NCBI RefSeq assembly: GCF_031583145.1
Contig: NZ_CP134050.1
Coordinates: forward strand, 5,259,501-5,323,500
Length of the DNA: 64,000 nucleotides
Direction of reading: 5' to 3'
Origin: Brevibacillus brevis
Lineage (GTDB): Bacteria; Bacillota; Bacilli; Brevibacillales; Brevibacillaceae
In this document: one piece after another, positions 32,936 through 42,700 of the stretch
How the letters are laid out: the number at the start of each line of letters is the position of its first letter
How positions within the stretch are numbered: position 1 is the stretch's first letter
The notes under the pieces: model-generated
Database searches by the model: none
What the model was told of the DNA's origin: nothing
Seen by the model: only the letters and a program-made list of their open reading frames with translations
Made by a program: the position numbers and the translations under genes

Positions 32936-33943
32936 ATGCCCAAATGGCAACCATTCCCCGCCCTTTTCGCCGGTTTGGTCGTTGGGTTGCTTCTGCTCAT
33001 TACGAGTCAATTTCTTATCAGCATGAGTTATCTTCACTCCATCAATGAACGGGGACAATCCGCAAACAAGCTGCGGGTCGCCCTGCTGCTGGAAGGACCG
33101 ACGTACGACCAAGGCTGGAACAGCAGCGCGCTGGAGAGCTTGAACGAGTTGCAAAAAAGATACGGATTTTCGCTAGAAGTCGCCAACAATCTCAAGCCTG
33201 ACCAGATCACGGCGACGGCAGCCAAATACGCTTCCAACGATTACGATCTCATCCTGGGCCACGGCGTCATTTTTTCCGATCCGTTTACGCAAGTGGCACG
33301 ATTTTATCCAAACACCCGCTTCGTCTCGTTCAACGGGGAAGCGCCTTTCCCCAACCAGACGACCATTCGTTACGACATGAAGCCTACTGGCTATCTGGTA
33401 GGCTTTTTGGCCGCGAAAATGACGAAGTCCGGCAAGGTCGGATACGTCTACGTGGACAAACCGCCCGAGCTCGCGCAGATCGAGGGCTTCCGCGATGGCG
33501 TCAAAAAAGTCTCGCCTCGCACCCGTGTCGTCGTAGGGAAAGTACCGGACTTCAACGACATCGCTACGGCTGTCCGCGTCACACGGGAGATGATTGCCGC
33601 TGGCGTGGACGTCATTTACACAACCGGCGACAGCTTCAATCTGGACGTCATTACGGAAGCGCAGCGTTCCAAAGTCTATTCGATCGGATACATCGCCGAT
33701 CAGCGTTACATCGCGCCGGATTACGTCCTGGCTTCCATGATGCAGGACGTCCGGCAGTGCTACCGGATCATCATGGAGCAGTATACCCGGGGCAGCTTGC
33801 CCAGCGGAAAGGTCATGTACGGCCTCGCCGAGGGCGTCAACAAGTTCAGTCCCTTTGGTCCGATGGTTCCACAGAAGATTCGCGAAGAAATAGACAGGGA
33901 GCTGAAGCTGGTTCTCGAGTCCCCTGTCTCGCATGGAGGATAG
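32936..33943 (+). CDS. BMP-family extracytoplasmic binding protein, membrane-anchored, 335 aa
   Basis: An uncleaved-looking N-terminal helix (residues ~8-30, no lipobox) is followed by a BMP/PnrA-type periplasmic-binding fold. Supporting segments are LRVALLLEGPTYDQGWNSSALESLNELQKRYGF, DLILGHGVIFSDPF, PTGYLVGFLAAKMTKSGKVGYV and VDVIYTTGDS. Relatives include the nucleoside-binding TmpC/BmpA and Bacillus Med. GGAGGA lies seven bases before the ATG. The stop is only five bases before the start of a histidine kinase gene, and there is no transporter. It is therefore likely the ligand-sensing partner of the kinase. Confidence 0.88.
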   Translation: MPKWQPFPALFAGLVVGLLLLITSQFLISMSYLHSINERGQSANKLRVALLLEGPTYDQGWNSSALESLNELQKRYGFSLEVANNLKPDQITATAAKYASNDYDLILGHGVIFSDPFTQVARFYPNTRFVSFNGEAPFPNQTTIRYDMKPTGYLVGFLAAKMTKSGKVGYVYVDKPPELAQIEGFRDGVKKVSPRTRVVVGKVPDFNDIATAVRVTREMIAAGVDVIYTTGDSFNLDVITEAQRSKVYSIGYIADQRYIAPDYVLASMMQDVRQCYRIIMEQYTRGSLPSGKVMYGLAEGVNKFSPFGPMVPQKIREEIDRELKLVLESPVSHGG

Positions 33944-33948
33944 TCCGT

Positions 33949-35769
33949 ATGTCTGTCTTTTCCCGTCTCGGTTTCCAGAAAAAAATGATGCTCAGCTATC
34001 TCGTGATGATGCTCTTGATCGGCTGCGTGACTACCTTGTTCAGCTACCAAATGACAAAAGTCACCTCCGAAGAAATGCACCTCACGCAGAATATACTGCC
34101 CCAGACCAGCGCGCTGCTGGAGGTCAAAAACCAGATCTACACGAAGACCTACGCGCTCAAGATGTACACGCTCACACGCCAGCAGTCCTACCTCGATGAT
34201 TACTACACCAATCTCATCGACACTTCTCGCTTCGATGGCATCCGCCAAACGGAAGAAAACACCGGTTTTTTTTCCATTGTGGAAACCATCTCGAAGCTGG
34301 ATTTTTTGTTTCTGAATAAAATCAACCCGCTCCTGAAGGCGGACAACGTCCCGGCCGTCAGCTACGTGCTTACTCATGAGGTCCAGCCGCTCATCGACCA
34401 GCTGGAGAGGGACCTGTCATTCACCCTGAATCAGTTGGAGTACAAGACCAACAAAGAGTTTCAAAACACCAACGAAAGCATCAAAGTGTCCCTCATCCTG
34501 ACCTACACCGTATCGATCGCATCCATTCTATTCGGCTTGTTCTGCACCTTTTACTTCCGCAACCTGCTGCTGCGCCCGATCCAGTCGTTGATGGAGCAAG
34601 TGCGGGAAGTATCCAAAGGGACGTTTGGCCAGCAAATCGTCTACCAGCAGCTCGACGAGTTTTCGGAGCTCGCTGGAGAATTCAACAAAATGTCCCGCAA
34701 CATCGCCACCTTGTTTGCCCAGGATCAGGAACAGCGCCAGGTGCTGATCGAGGAGCGCAACCTCCGGGAGCAAATCCTCAACTCGTTGCCGGTCGGCATC
34801 ATTACCTGTCCGCACAGCACTGCCAGCGTCCACGTGAATCAGCTCGCAAAGCATCTCGTCAAGCTGGGGGAAAACGGGTTTCCCGCAACCAAAGACTCGT
34901 CGATCTTATGGGAAGGAGAAGGCGAAGCTCCGTGGTTTGTCAACCGGAAGATGACGTTGCTCAAGCAGGACGGAACTCCGTTTACCGCATTGGTCTCCTA
35001 CATCCCTCTGCACAACCATGATCAAAGCAGCGAGACCGGATGGATGGTCGCTTTCCTGGACATCACGGAGCAAGAGCAAGTCCAGGAGTACCTCAACCAG
35101 TCGGAAAAACTGGCGCTGGTCGGGCAGCTCGCAGCCGGAGCTGCGCACGAGATCCGCAACCCGCTGGCGGTCATCTACGGATTCATCCAGCTTTTGCAGC
35201 AGCAGATGACCGAACAGGAACGGGAACGCCACTATCTGCCGCTGATTTTGCAAGAAATCGAACGGGTCAATCAGATCGTCACGGAGCTTTTGATGCTGTC
35301 CAAGCCATCCATGCCGAACTATCGGGAGGTCCGCCTGACAGACGTCCTCTACTCGATTCTTCCGTTGATGAAAGCGGAGGCGCTCCTGCACGGCATCGAG
35401 ATCGTCGACCGCTGCGACCAGGAAATTCGTCTGCACGTAGATGTGGAGCAGCTGAAGCAAATTTTGCTCAACCTGATGAAAAACAGCATCGAAGCCATGA
35501 AAGAAGGCGGCATTCTCACAGTGGAGAGCCGCCTGGACGAACGTGCCGTTCACTTGCACGTCCGGGACACGGGCGAAGGCATTTCGCCTGAATACCTCGT
35601 CCGCATTTTTGATCCGTTCTTTTCGTTGAAAGAGGAGGGAACCGGCTTGGGACTGCCGATTTCCCGCAGAATGGTGGAAAACCACGGAGGCGACTTGCAA
35701 GTACACAGCAAGCTGGGAGAGGGAACGGAAATCATCATCTCCCTTCCCCTGCAGCCGAGCATGCCCTGA
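33949..35769 (+). CDS. Sensor histidine kinase (4-helix sensor-HAMP-PAS-HisKA), 606 aa
   Basis: Membrane helix 1 (~residues 12-34), an extracytoplasmic helical-bundle sensor (~35-175) and helix 2 (~178-203) lead to HAMP (~205-258) and a PAS-like region (~275-372, SLPVGIITCPHSTASVHVNQ). The HisKA domain carries the phospho-accepting His400 (AAGAAHEIRNPL), and HATPase boxes follow (NLMKNSIEAM, DTGEGISPE, GTGLGLPISRRMVENHGG). No response regulator gene adjoins it, as with sporulation phosphorelay kinases. It is coupled to the BMP-family gene five bases upstream. Confidence 0.93.
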   Translation: MSVFSRLGFQKKMMLSYLVMMLLIGCVTTLFSYQMTKVTSEEMHLTQNILPQTSALLEVKNQIYTKTYALKMYTLTRQQSYLDDYYTNLIDTSRFDGIRQTEENTGFFSIVETISKLDFLFLNKINPLLKADNVPAVSYVLTHEVQPLIDQLERDLSFTLNQLEYKTNKEFQNTNESIKVSLILTYTVSIASILFGLFCTFYFRNLLLRPIQSLMEQVREVSKGTFGQQIVYQQLDEFSELAGEFNKMSRNIATLFAQDQEQRQVLIEERNLREQILNSLPVGIITCPHSTASVHVNQLAKHLVKLGENGFPATKDSSILWEGEGEAPWFVNRKMTLLKQDGTPFTALVSYIPLHNHDQSSETGWMVAFLDITEQEQVQEYLNQSEKLALVGQLAAGAAHEIRNPLAVIYGFIQLLQQQMTEQERERHYLPLILQEIERVNQIVTELLMLSKPSMPNYREVRLTDVLYSILPLMKAEALLHGIEIVDRCDQEIRLHVDVEQLKQILLNLMKNSIEAMKEGGILTVESRLDERAVHLHVRDTGEGISPEYLVRIFDPFFSLKEEGTGLGLPISRRMVENHGGDLQVHSKLGEGTEIIISLPLQPSMP

Positions 35770-35775
35770 TCGCTT

Positions 35776-36582
35776 CTAACGGGTCAACGCGCTGTGCAGA
35801 CGCTCCCGGCCTTTCTCATCGAGCCAGGCGAACATCCGGCGCGTGTACGTCTCCATGTCCGCTCCTTGAAACAAATGGCTGGCCCCTTCCTCCAGCCACA
35901 TGTCGTAGGGTTTCCCCGCTTCCCGCAGCGCATGAGCCAGCCTGCGGGCATGCTCCACCCCGACATTTTGGTCCGCCGTTCCGTGAATAATCAGGACGGG
36001 GCACGATATCTCGCCGAGACGGTACAGCGGCGTCCGCTGCCGGTAGGCCTCCTCTTGCTTCCGGGGATGCCCGACGATGCGGCGGAGCATGCGCCGCAAA
36101 TCTACACGTTCTTCATAGGTCAAGAAGAGATCACTCACGCCTCCCCACACCACAGCCGCGAGCACTCCCTCGCACTCCATGGCAGCAAAAAGCGCCATGA
36201 TGCCCCCGCGGGAAAAGCCGTACACGCTGATGCGCTGCGGGTCGACCTGCGGCATTTGCCGCAGAAGCTCGTAAGCGGAAAACACATCGTTCCGATCTGC
36301 TCCGCCAAATTCATCCCGCCCTTCTCCGCCTTCGTTTCCCCGATAATGGGGAGCCAGCACGACATAGCCGAATGCGGCCATCTGGCTGATCCTCTCCGGA
36401 CTCACTTTTCCGACGCCGCGAATCCCACCGCGGCAATAGAGAAGCGCAGGAAGTCTCTCCTGGCTCTCCCCAGTCGATGTCGGCACGGCGAGAAGGGCTT
36501 TGACGAGCAGGCCTTGGCTGTCGTAGCTGACGGTAAACAGCGAGACGCCTGGAACGACTGATGCTTCCGGAGTCATCTTCAT
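35776..36582 (-). CDS. Alpha/beta hydrolase, S9 (prolyl oligopeptidase-like) type, 268 aa
   Basis: This is a cytoplasmic serine hydrolase with nucleophile motif YGFSRGG, acid in IIHGTADQNVGVEHA and His in EEGASHLFQGADMETYTRRMFAWLDE. The oxyanion region is LLYCRGGIRGVGKVSPERISQMAAFGYVVLAPHYRGNEGGEGRDE. It is only the catalytic domain without a beta-propeller, so an esterase or small-peptide hydrolase. AGGAGG precedes the ATG, which overlaps the stop of the LysR gene by four bases. The two are co-transcribed. Confidence 0.88.
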   Translation of the reverse strand: MKMTPEASVVPGVSLFTVSYDSQGLLVKALLAVPTSTGESQERLPALLYCRGGIRGVGKVSPERISQMAAFGYVVLAPHYRGNEGGEGRDEFGGADRNDVFSAYELLRQMPQVDPQRISVYGFSRGGIMALFAAMECEGVLAAVVWGGVSDLFLTYEERVDLRRMLRRIVGHPRKQEEAYRQRTPLYRLGEISCPVLIIHGTADQNVGVEHARRLAHALREAGKPYDMWLEEGASHLFQGADMETYTRRMFAWLDEKGRERLHSALTR

Positions 36583-37466
36583 TCGATCTGACCTCCTTCG
36601 CCTGCGATACTTTCGATCCAGGCTTGCATACCTTGCGAAAGCCACTTCTTCTGATGATAGACCACCTGAATGAAAAACGGCGCCCTGGCAGTATCAAACG
36701 GCACGGCAGAAATATCCCCGTCCACTACCTCCTTTTCAACGGCCATGCGCGGCAGCAGTGCGACCCCCAAGCCGCTTCGGACACATTGCTTGATCGCTTC
36801 CGGATTGCTGAACTGGCAAGCGATTCTATACCCCGTTCCTGCGTCACGAAGCGCTTCGAGCAGCATCCGACGATATGTGCAGCCCTCCTCCGTCACGATC
36901 AGCGACTCGCCCTGCAAGTCCATGGCCCGAATTACCGAAGCGGACGCCAGACGATGAACCGGCGGCAGCACGACGACCAGCTCTTCTTTGCGGACGACTC
37001 GTGCGATTACCTCGTCCTCTGTGCAAAACCGGTCGAAAATAAATCCGACATCCAGCAGCCCGTCTTTGATTTGCTGCAAGATGGCGGCCTCGCTTCCCGT
37101 CTGCAGGAGCAAATCGACCTCGGAGAACTGCTGGCGAAACGATTGCAAATGCCGGGGCAGGAAATACGCAGCCAAAGTATCAATCGTGCCGATGCGGACA
37201 GGACCGCTCATTTGCCGCTTCACGACATCTTTAGATTCCCCATAGAGGCGGATCAATTCGCGGGCATACGGCAGCAGGGCTTCCCCGGCTTGCGTCAAGC
37301 GCAGCTTTCTCCCGAAACGTTCGAACAACGGCGCCCCGTACGATTGCTCCAGCTTTTGCATCTGCGCCGTCACCGTCGGCTGTGCATATCCCAGCTCTTC
37401 CGCCGCCCGTGTAAAGCTGCCCCATCTGGCAACTTCGCGAAACGTATGCAGGTAGACCAGCTCCAT
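36579..37466 (-). CDS. LysR-family transcriptional regulator, 295 aa
   Basis: The N-terminal winged HTH (YLHTFREVARWGSFTRAAEELGYAQPTVTAQMQKLEQSYGAPLFERFGRKLRLTQAGE) is complete, as is the two-lobed effector domain (from VRIGTIDTLAAYFLPRHL to GLGVALLPRM). It is divergent from the rhodanese gene and co-transcribed with the hydrolase gene, so either could be its target. Confidence 0.92.
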   Translation of the reverse strand: MELVYLHTFREVARWGSFTRAAEELGYAQPTVTAQMQKLEQSYGAPLFERFGRKLRLTQAGEALLPYARELIRLYGESKDVVKRQMSGPVRIGTIDTLAAYFLPRHLQSFRQQFSEVDLLLQTGSEAAILQQIKDGLLDVGFIFDRFCTEDEVIARVVRKEELVVVLPPVHRLASASVIRAMDLQGESLIVTEEGCTYRRMLLEALRDAGTGYRIACQFSNPEAIKQCVRSGLGVALLPRMAVEKEVVDGDISAVPFDTARAPFFIQVVYHQKKWLSQGMQAWIESIAGEGGQIE

Positions 37467-37576
37467 GATGCCCTCCCATAGAAATATGTAATGTACCTCA
37501 TCATTTTGTATAGATAACTGTGATGTTCACTCTCATGTTACGCTAAAGCCATCCCGATCATCAAGGAGGAATTCCC

Positions 37577-37996
37577 ATGTCTCTCGTCTTGCAAACACCC
37601 GCCGCCTCTCCGGAGATGGCCACCCGCCATTTTCTCGCCAAACTGTCTGTGGAAACCGATGTCTCCGACGTCTGGAACGACCTGCAAAACGGCGTCACCG
37701 GCTTCCAAGTGATCGATGTCCGCAGTGAAAAGGCGTACCGTGAATGCCACGTGCCTGGAGCGATCTCCCTCCCCCATCCGACGATCTCATCCGAGACGAC
37801 AGCGGCATTGGACCGGGATCGGCTGCTCGTGGTCTATTGCTGGGGCCCGGCATGCAACGGCGCCACCAAAGGGGCGGCCAAGCTCGCAGCCCTCGGCTTT
37901 TCTGTCAAGGAAATGCTCGGCGGGATGGAGTACTGGCGGCGGGAAGGACATCCGGTGGAAGGCAGCCTGGGAGCGTCCGCTCCCCTGATCGGCTGA
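37577..37996 (+). CDS. Rhodanese-like protein, 139 aa
   Basis: This is a single rhodanese domain: WNDLQNGVTGFQVIDVRSEKAYRECHVPGAISLPHP, active-site loop VVYCWGPACNGATKGAAKLAALGF with Cys88, then EMLGGMEYWRREGHPVE. The loop has a second cysteine (Cys93) and lacks the usual Arg, so redox or persulfide transfer chemistry rather than classic thiosulfate transfer is possible. AAGGAGG precedes the ATG. It is divergent from the LysR regulator. Confidence 0.92.
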   Translation: MSLVLQTPAASPEMATRHFLAKLSVETDVSDVWNDLQNGVTGFQVIDVRSEKAYRECHVPGAISLPHPTISSETTAALDRDRLLVVYCWGPACNGATKGAAKLAALGFSVKEMLGGMEYWRREGHPVEGSLGASAPLIG

Positions 37997-38035
37997 TGCC
38001 GCATCTCGGATTCTTCCACGAACGCAAGTCCATAG

Positions 38036-38066
38036 AAAAAGGACGGGATGAGGATCCCGTCCTTTT
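38036..38066. terminator. Bidirectional terminator
   Basis: A perfect hairpin AAAAGGACGGGAT / ATCCCGTCCTTTT with a GAGG loop is flanked by an A-run and a T-run. It ends both the rhodanese gene and the convergent S1 gene. Confidence 0.93.
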
Positions 38067-38089
38067 GTCATATTCCGTTATCGCAAGGC

Positions 38090-38503
38090 TTAGTAGCCGC
38101 GTTTTGCGTTCTTTTTGTTGATGGTCGCAAGGTTCTCTTCGCTGTGCTTCATCCATTTTTTCAGTTTGTCCTCGAAGGAAGCTGCGTTATCCCGTTTTGC
38201 ATTTCCTCCGCGGTCGCCTCCACGATATCCACCACCACGGCGCTCTTCACGTTCCGGACGCTCAGGCGCTGGGAGTGCGGCGCGAACCGAAAGCGAGATT
38301 TTGCCTGCATCATCAATGGAGAGAACTTTCACCTTTACTTGTGCTCCAACGGTAAAGTGATCATTGATATCCTTTACAAAACCGTTTGCTACTTGGGAAA
38401 TGTGGACCAGCCCCTGCTCGGTTTCGCTGACTGCTACGAACATCCCAAACGGTTTAATCGCTGTCACTTTTCCCTCGATGATGCTTCCCACTTGTACTGC
38501 CAT
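38090..38503 (-). CDS. S1 RNA-binding protein, general stress protein 13-like, 137 aa
   Basis: One S1 domain (residues 1-72, VGSIIEGKVTAIKPFGMFVAVSETEQGLVHISQVANGFVKDINDHFTVGAQVKVKVLSIDDAGKISLSVRA) is followed by an Arg/Gly-rich stretch (RRGGGYRGGDRGG). A conserved tail (FEDKLKKWMKHSEENLATINKKNAKRGY) closes the protein. This matches the YabR/YugI group of ribosome- or RNA-associated proteins in Bacillales. AAAAGGAG lies ten bases before the ATG. Confidence 0.9.
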   Translation of the reverse strand: MAVQVGSIIEGKVTAIKPFGMFVAVSETEQGLVHISQVANGFVKDINDHFTVGAQVKVKVLSIDDAGKISLSVRAALPAPERPEREERRGGGYRGGDRGGNAKRDNAASFEDKLKKWMKHSEENLATINKKNAKRGY

Positions 38504-38665
38504 CCAGTTTGCACTCCTTTTATTATTTCCGAAAAATGGTGAGAACCTCAACCCGAAGCCTCATTCTCCTAGTATAGCAGAGAAATTCAAATACTGAAAA
38601 GCCTATTCTTTCTAGGTGGAACACATAGGAAATGCGGCTTCTTGGCTAGTTCGGCACCATTTCTA

Positions 38666-39160
38666 TTATGACACGTATTTTCTGGAATACAAGTAAACAA
38701 TTGATACCACCAGCAGCATACTCACAGATCCTGAAGCATCTAGCAGCACATCACCCACCATCCCCGTGCGATCCGGCGTGAACGTCTGGTGCCATTCGTC
38801 GAGGACGGCGACCAGCAGGCTGAAAAAGAGGCTCCAGGGCAAGGCGATAGCGAAGGGCTGATGATGGCGAAACACTCGGTAAAGGACGAGGGCGAGCAGC
38901 GCAAAGACGGAAAAATGGGTGGCCTTGCGCAAGAAAAACTCGATAAAGCCGGCGGTTCCTTTTTCTTCCACACTGACTTCCTTTCCTCCGTAAGAGATCG
39001 ACCAGTCAGCCATGCGCTCGCCCCATTGGTTTTCGTCGACCACTTTCGATAGGGTTCCTCGGATGTCTTGCTTGTAGTACGGGGTGGATGATGATAGAAA
39101 GAGGCCGATCAGAATGGCGGCGAGCAGGATGTAGTCGATGGTTTTGCGGAATCGGCGCAC
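38666..39160 (-). CDS. VanZ-family membrane protein, 164 aa
   Basis: The protein has four membrane segments with the VanZ pattern: an extracytoplasmic loop after helix 1, then KATHFSVFALLALVLYRVFR and the conserved LDEWHQTFTPDRTGMVGDVLLDASGS, which carries the DEWHQ and Asp-rich signature. VanZ is linked to low-level teicoplanin resistance, but most family members are uncharacterised. It starts at a GTG with AAGGAGG upstream. Confidence 0.9.
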   Translation of the reverse strand: MRRFRKTIDYILLAAILIGLFLSSSTPYYKQDIRGTLSKVVDENQWGERMADWSISYGGKEVSVEEKGTAGFIEFFLRKATHFSVFALLALVLYRVFRHHQPFAIALPWSLFFSLLVAVLDEWHQTFTPDRTGMVGDVLLDASGSVSMLLVVSIVYLYSRKYVS

Positions 39161-39355
39161 GGCTTGATTCCTCCTTCCGATTCGTTTGTTCTCTCTCCCT
39201 ATCTTACATGAGATTTTGGGTTTGTGCTTTGGTCAGAGGATTTTGGCGGATGCAGTGATGTCATGGTGGAAGCTGTTGCGGTCGATTGGGGCTGATTTCA
39301 ACATCGTTGTCTCTCGGGCTTTCTTGACTATGCAAACCTTTGGCGGTCGCTCGGC

Positions 39356-39554
39356 TGAAAAAGGAGAAAACGCTGGCAGGTTCTTGTCCGGCCTGCTTGG
39401 AAGCAGTTCTGCCCAGCTCCATTCCAAAAGGGAAACGGCGTCCAAAGCAGCGGGTTCGGGGATGCGTCTCAGGGTGGACGCTCAGGCGTATTTCCCTTTT
39501 TCCATTTCGCTTCGGTCGGCCTCCCAAAGACCTTCGCTTTTTTCTCCTTTTTCC
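39356..39554 (-). repeat. Structured intergenic repeat, copy 3
   Basis: This is a single copy of the ~200-bp element. The central helix here is AAAAGGGAAA paired with TTTCCCTTTT, where copies 1-2 have GAAAGCGAAAC with GTTTCGCTTTC. Both arms changed together. The GCGTCCA/TGGACGC inner stem and the closing 15-bp inverted repeat are kept, except for one outermost base. It lies between the RND permease gene and the VanZ gene. The rest of 39161-39714 shows no gene; a G-rich stretch with an 8-T run follows the copy. Confidence 0.88.
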
Positions 39555-39714
39555 TGGGCTGCGGTGGGAGCGGGTTGGTTCAGGGAGGTTTTTTTTGCAT
39601 GCTTGTTTTTGAGGAAGGTATCTCTAACGGAGCTTCCAAGCAAACGGAAGCGTTTTGACGGAAGCTTGTTCTGCTATTCGATGAGCCAGCCGAAGGTTGT
39701 AAAAGGGGTTCATG

Positions 39715-39748
39715 CAAAAACAGACGCCAACCATCATTGGTTGGCGTC
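39715..39748 (-). terminator. Terminator overlapping the end of the RND permease gene
   Basis: ACGCCAACC and GGTTGGCGT arms with a six-base loop are followed by CTGTTTTTG on the minus strand. The left arm is made of the last codons of the permease gene, so stop codon and terminator are interleaved. Confidence 0.85.
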
Positions 39749-42700
39749 CTTCGTTCGTGCCGTGAGGGGGAGGAAATCCTCGCTGGACAGGTCTTTTGTC
39801 CGACGGGTTTCCTGCTCCTTTTGGTCGGCGCGTTGTTGTTTTCGTTGTTCCTTCAGCCACTGCTTCCGGGCTCTGGCCTCCTGCTTGCGGACCCTGTCGT
39901 TTTCCCACCAGACGCGGATGCGCTGGAGCACGATCGGGAGGGTGAGCTCGGCCTTGGCCGTCTGCTTCCACTCCGCGGCGTGGAACATGGCCGGGATGAG
40001 GACGAGGGAAACAAAGGCGGAGAGCAGCGTGCCGGAGAGCAGCGTGCAGGCAAACGAGGCAAATGGGTCGATGCCTGACGCGAGGCCGACGGTGAGCGGG
40101 AGGCTGGCCAGCAGGACAGAGCCAAAGACAGTCAGCAGGCTGGCCAGCGTACGGGCCGTGCCGAGGCGGGTCGCTTCCCATATTGAGGCTCCCTGCGCTC
40201 TGGCGGCCTGCAGTTCGTCGAGCGAGACGAGGGCTTGCTGGAGCAGCAGAGCTGCGGATGCTCCGATTCCGTAGGCAGCCATCCCGTTCATTGGCCGATC
40301 CATAACAAGCAGTCCGAGCATGACTCCTCCCGCAAGCACCGGCAAGATCGCCAGTGCGAACAAGCCGTCGCGCGTCCTGCGCTGCAGAAGGAGACTCGCC
40401 AGGAGAACAGCAGCGATCAAACCGCCGGCGACCAGCACGCGAGCGCCCCAGTCTTCCTTGTCGGCTTGCTCTTCCTTCAGTTTTTTCAGCTCGTCCGCGT
40501 TCAAAATGGTGTAGCCTTCCGGAATGATCATCGTCTTTTGCATGCGCAGCGGCAGCACGTACGAGAGCGAATCGATCCGGCCGGCATCCCGCACGGCGCT
40601 GCTGACCGTAAACACGTACAAGCCGTCCTCCCGCTGATAGACAGGGGGCTCCTTGCCGAGCTGCCATTGGACGAGGTCGCCGAGACGCACCTTGCCGACC
40701 GGGGTCTGGATCAGAATGTTTTTCACCTGCTCGGGATACTCCATCCACTTGTCGGGAAAACGCACTTTCACAGGTACGCTCTGCTCGTTCCAGAATACGC
40801 TCCCCGCCGATTGTTCTCCCAGGTAGCTCTCCAGCTGCCTCTTGATCTCCGATTCGGTGATCCGGTAGCGGGCAAGCATCTCCGGCTTAGGCCGGATGTC
40901 GATGATGGTCTTGGATGTGCCCGCCCCGATCCGCTCGTCCGTGATGATTTCCCGGCCATCCTCGTCGCGGTACGTGAACTTTTCCAATTCGCTCAGGACT
41001 TCCTGGGCGATCGCTTGCGTCGTCAAGAGGGAGGGTCCCTTCACCGTAAACTCCAGGCGCGTTTTGACGTCTTCGCTCACCACAAACGCGAACGGATCCG
41101 TCCCCGGGATGTCCCGCAGCCGCTTGTCCAGCTCCTTTTCCAGGTCAGGGGTTTCCATCGTCCGGTCGTATCTGTCCGCTAGCTTCAAATGCAGGGACAG
41201 ACGCTGCTTGGAAGCCACCGTATAGACGTCAAGCACCTCATCGAGCTCGCGCAAACGGTCTTCGGCGATTTGCGCCGCCCGGATCGCATCGTCCACGCTG
41301 CTGCCTTGAACCATCTCCAGCGCCAGCTCCTTGTCGTTGGTCGCCAGTTCTCCGTAATCGTCCACGAGTACGAAAGAGTGCAGCAGTACGATGAAGAGAA
41401 GGGACGCTGCAAGCGTTACCCCGTACGGCAAGTACCCTTGCTTCGCCATACGTTCCCAGCGCTGTGCCGCATAGCGTGCGGCCTTTCCGGCTGCAGACGG
41501 GGAATTCGTGTCCCGCTCCGCCCCGCTTCCCAGCCACGTCGCAGCCAGAACTGGCGCAAGGAAACCGTAGACGAGCAGCAGGCCAGCCGTGCCCAATAGC
41601 AGCACGGGCCAGGCGTCGTACAGGACGATCCGGTCTTTGCCCTCGAGGAAATCCGTCATCATGAGAGCGCTCCAGCAGGCCGCAAGCACCACAATCGCAA
41701 GAAGGATCGGCTTGAGCAGCCTCCAGGCCACACGCAGGACTCCGAGAAAGGAATCTTCCTGTGGCCATTGCCTCACGCGATGGAAAAGGGAGGAGCCTGC
41801 CCCCGTATACAGCAACGAAAAGAGAATGACCGGCCCCAGTGAAGCATAGGTCAACGGCAGGCCGGTGAGCCACATGCCGCCTAGCAAAAAGCCGGTCGCC
41901 ATCACGACGGCGAGCAGCGACAAGGCGGACACAGCGATCCGTCTATGCGTCAGGTAAAGGAACACCGCGCAAGCTGCGGCTGCCATTGCCGCCAGCACGG
42001 ACAGCTGACGGATTGCACCTGTAAGAGGCTGGGCGGGATCGTCAAACAGATCGATCCGGTACTTTCCGGCTGCTGCCTCGTTCAGTTCGCGAATCGCCGC
42101 ATCGGCCTGTTTTCGAATCTCGGGCATCTGGCCGACGTCGGCAGAAAGCAGCGTGATCCCGACAGCCGGTTCCCCTCGATAGACGCTCACCTCGTCCCCT
42201 TTGCTGCCGCGCAAATCCCGGATATCGGCCAGCAGCTTCAACGGCACGTATCCCTGGTCCGTCGCGATCAGCTGCTTGCCCAATCCCTGCGGCCCTTCCG
42301 TCATGCTCGACCAGAAAAAGGAAGCCTGATCCTTGTTTTGTCCCACGGTACCTACCTGCTCGGCCACAACATCCCCCGGAAGCTGAGCGAGGACGTCGCC
42401 TGGCGTCAGTCCGTATGCGAGCAGCATCGACGGACGGAAAATCACGTCGACCTGTTTTTTGACCGACCGATCATCGATTTCGACGCCGGCGACACCCGGC
42501 AGGCTGCTCAGCTTTTCGTACACGGTGTAGTGCGCGACATCGGACAAAGTCTGGACATCGCCTCCATGCAGCAGGTAATAGCCGATCCGGTTGTCGGCCA
42601 GATTGTCTTGGCGGATGCTCCATTCCTGAATCGGCAGCTTCCCTCTCACTTCGTCCAGCTTCTTTTCCAACCGCTCTTTGTAATCCGAGCCGATGCTCTC

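Noticed and set aside
39186..40274. A 362-codon ORF from 39186 read as a protein
   Set aside because: It is built from repeat copy 3 plus the antisense of the RND permease gene and lacks a ribosome binding site.
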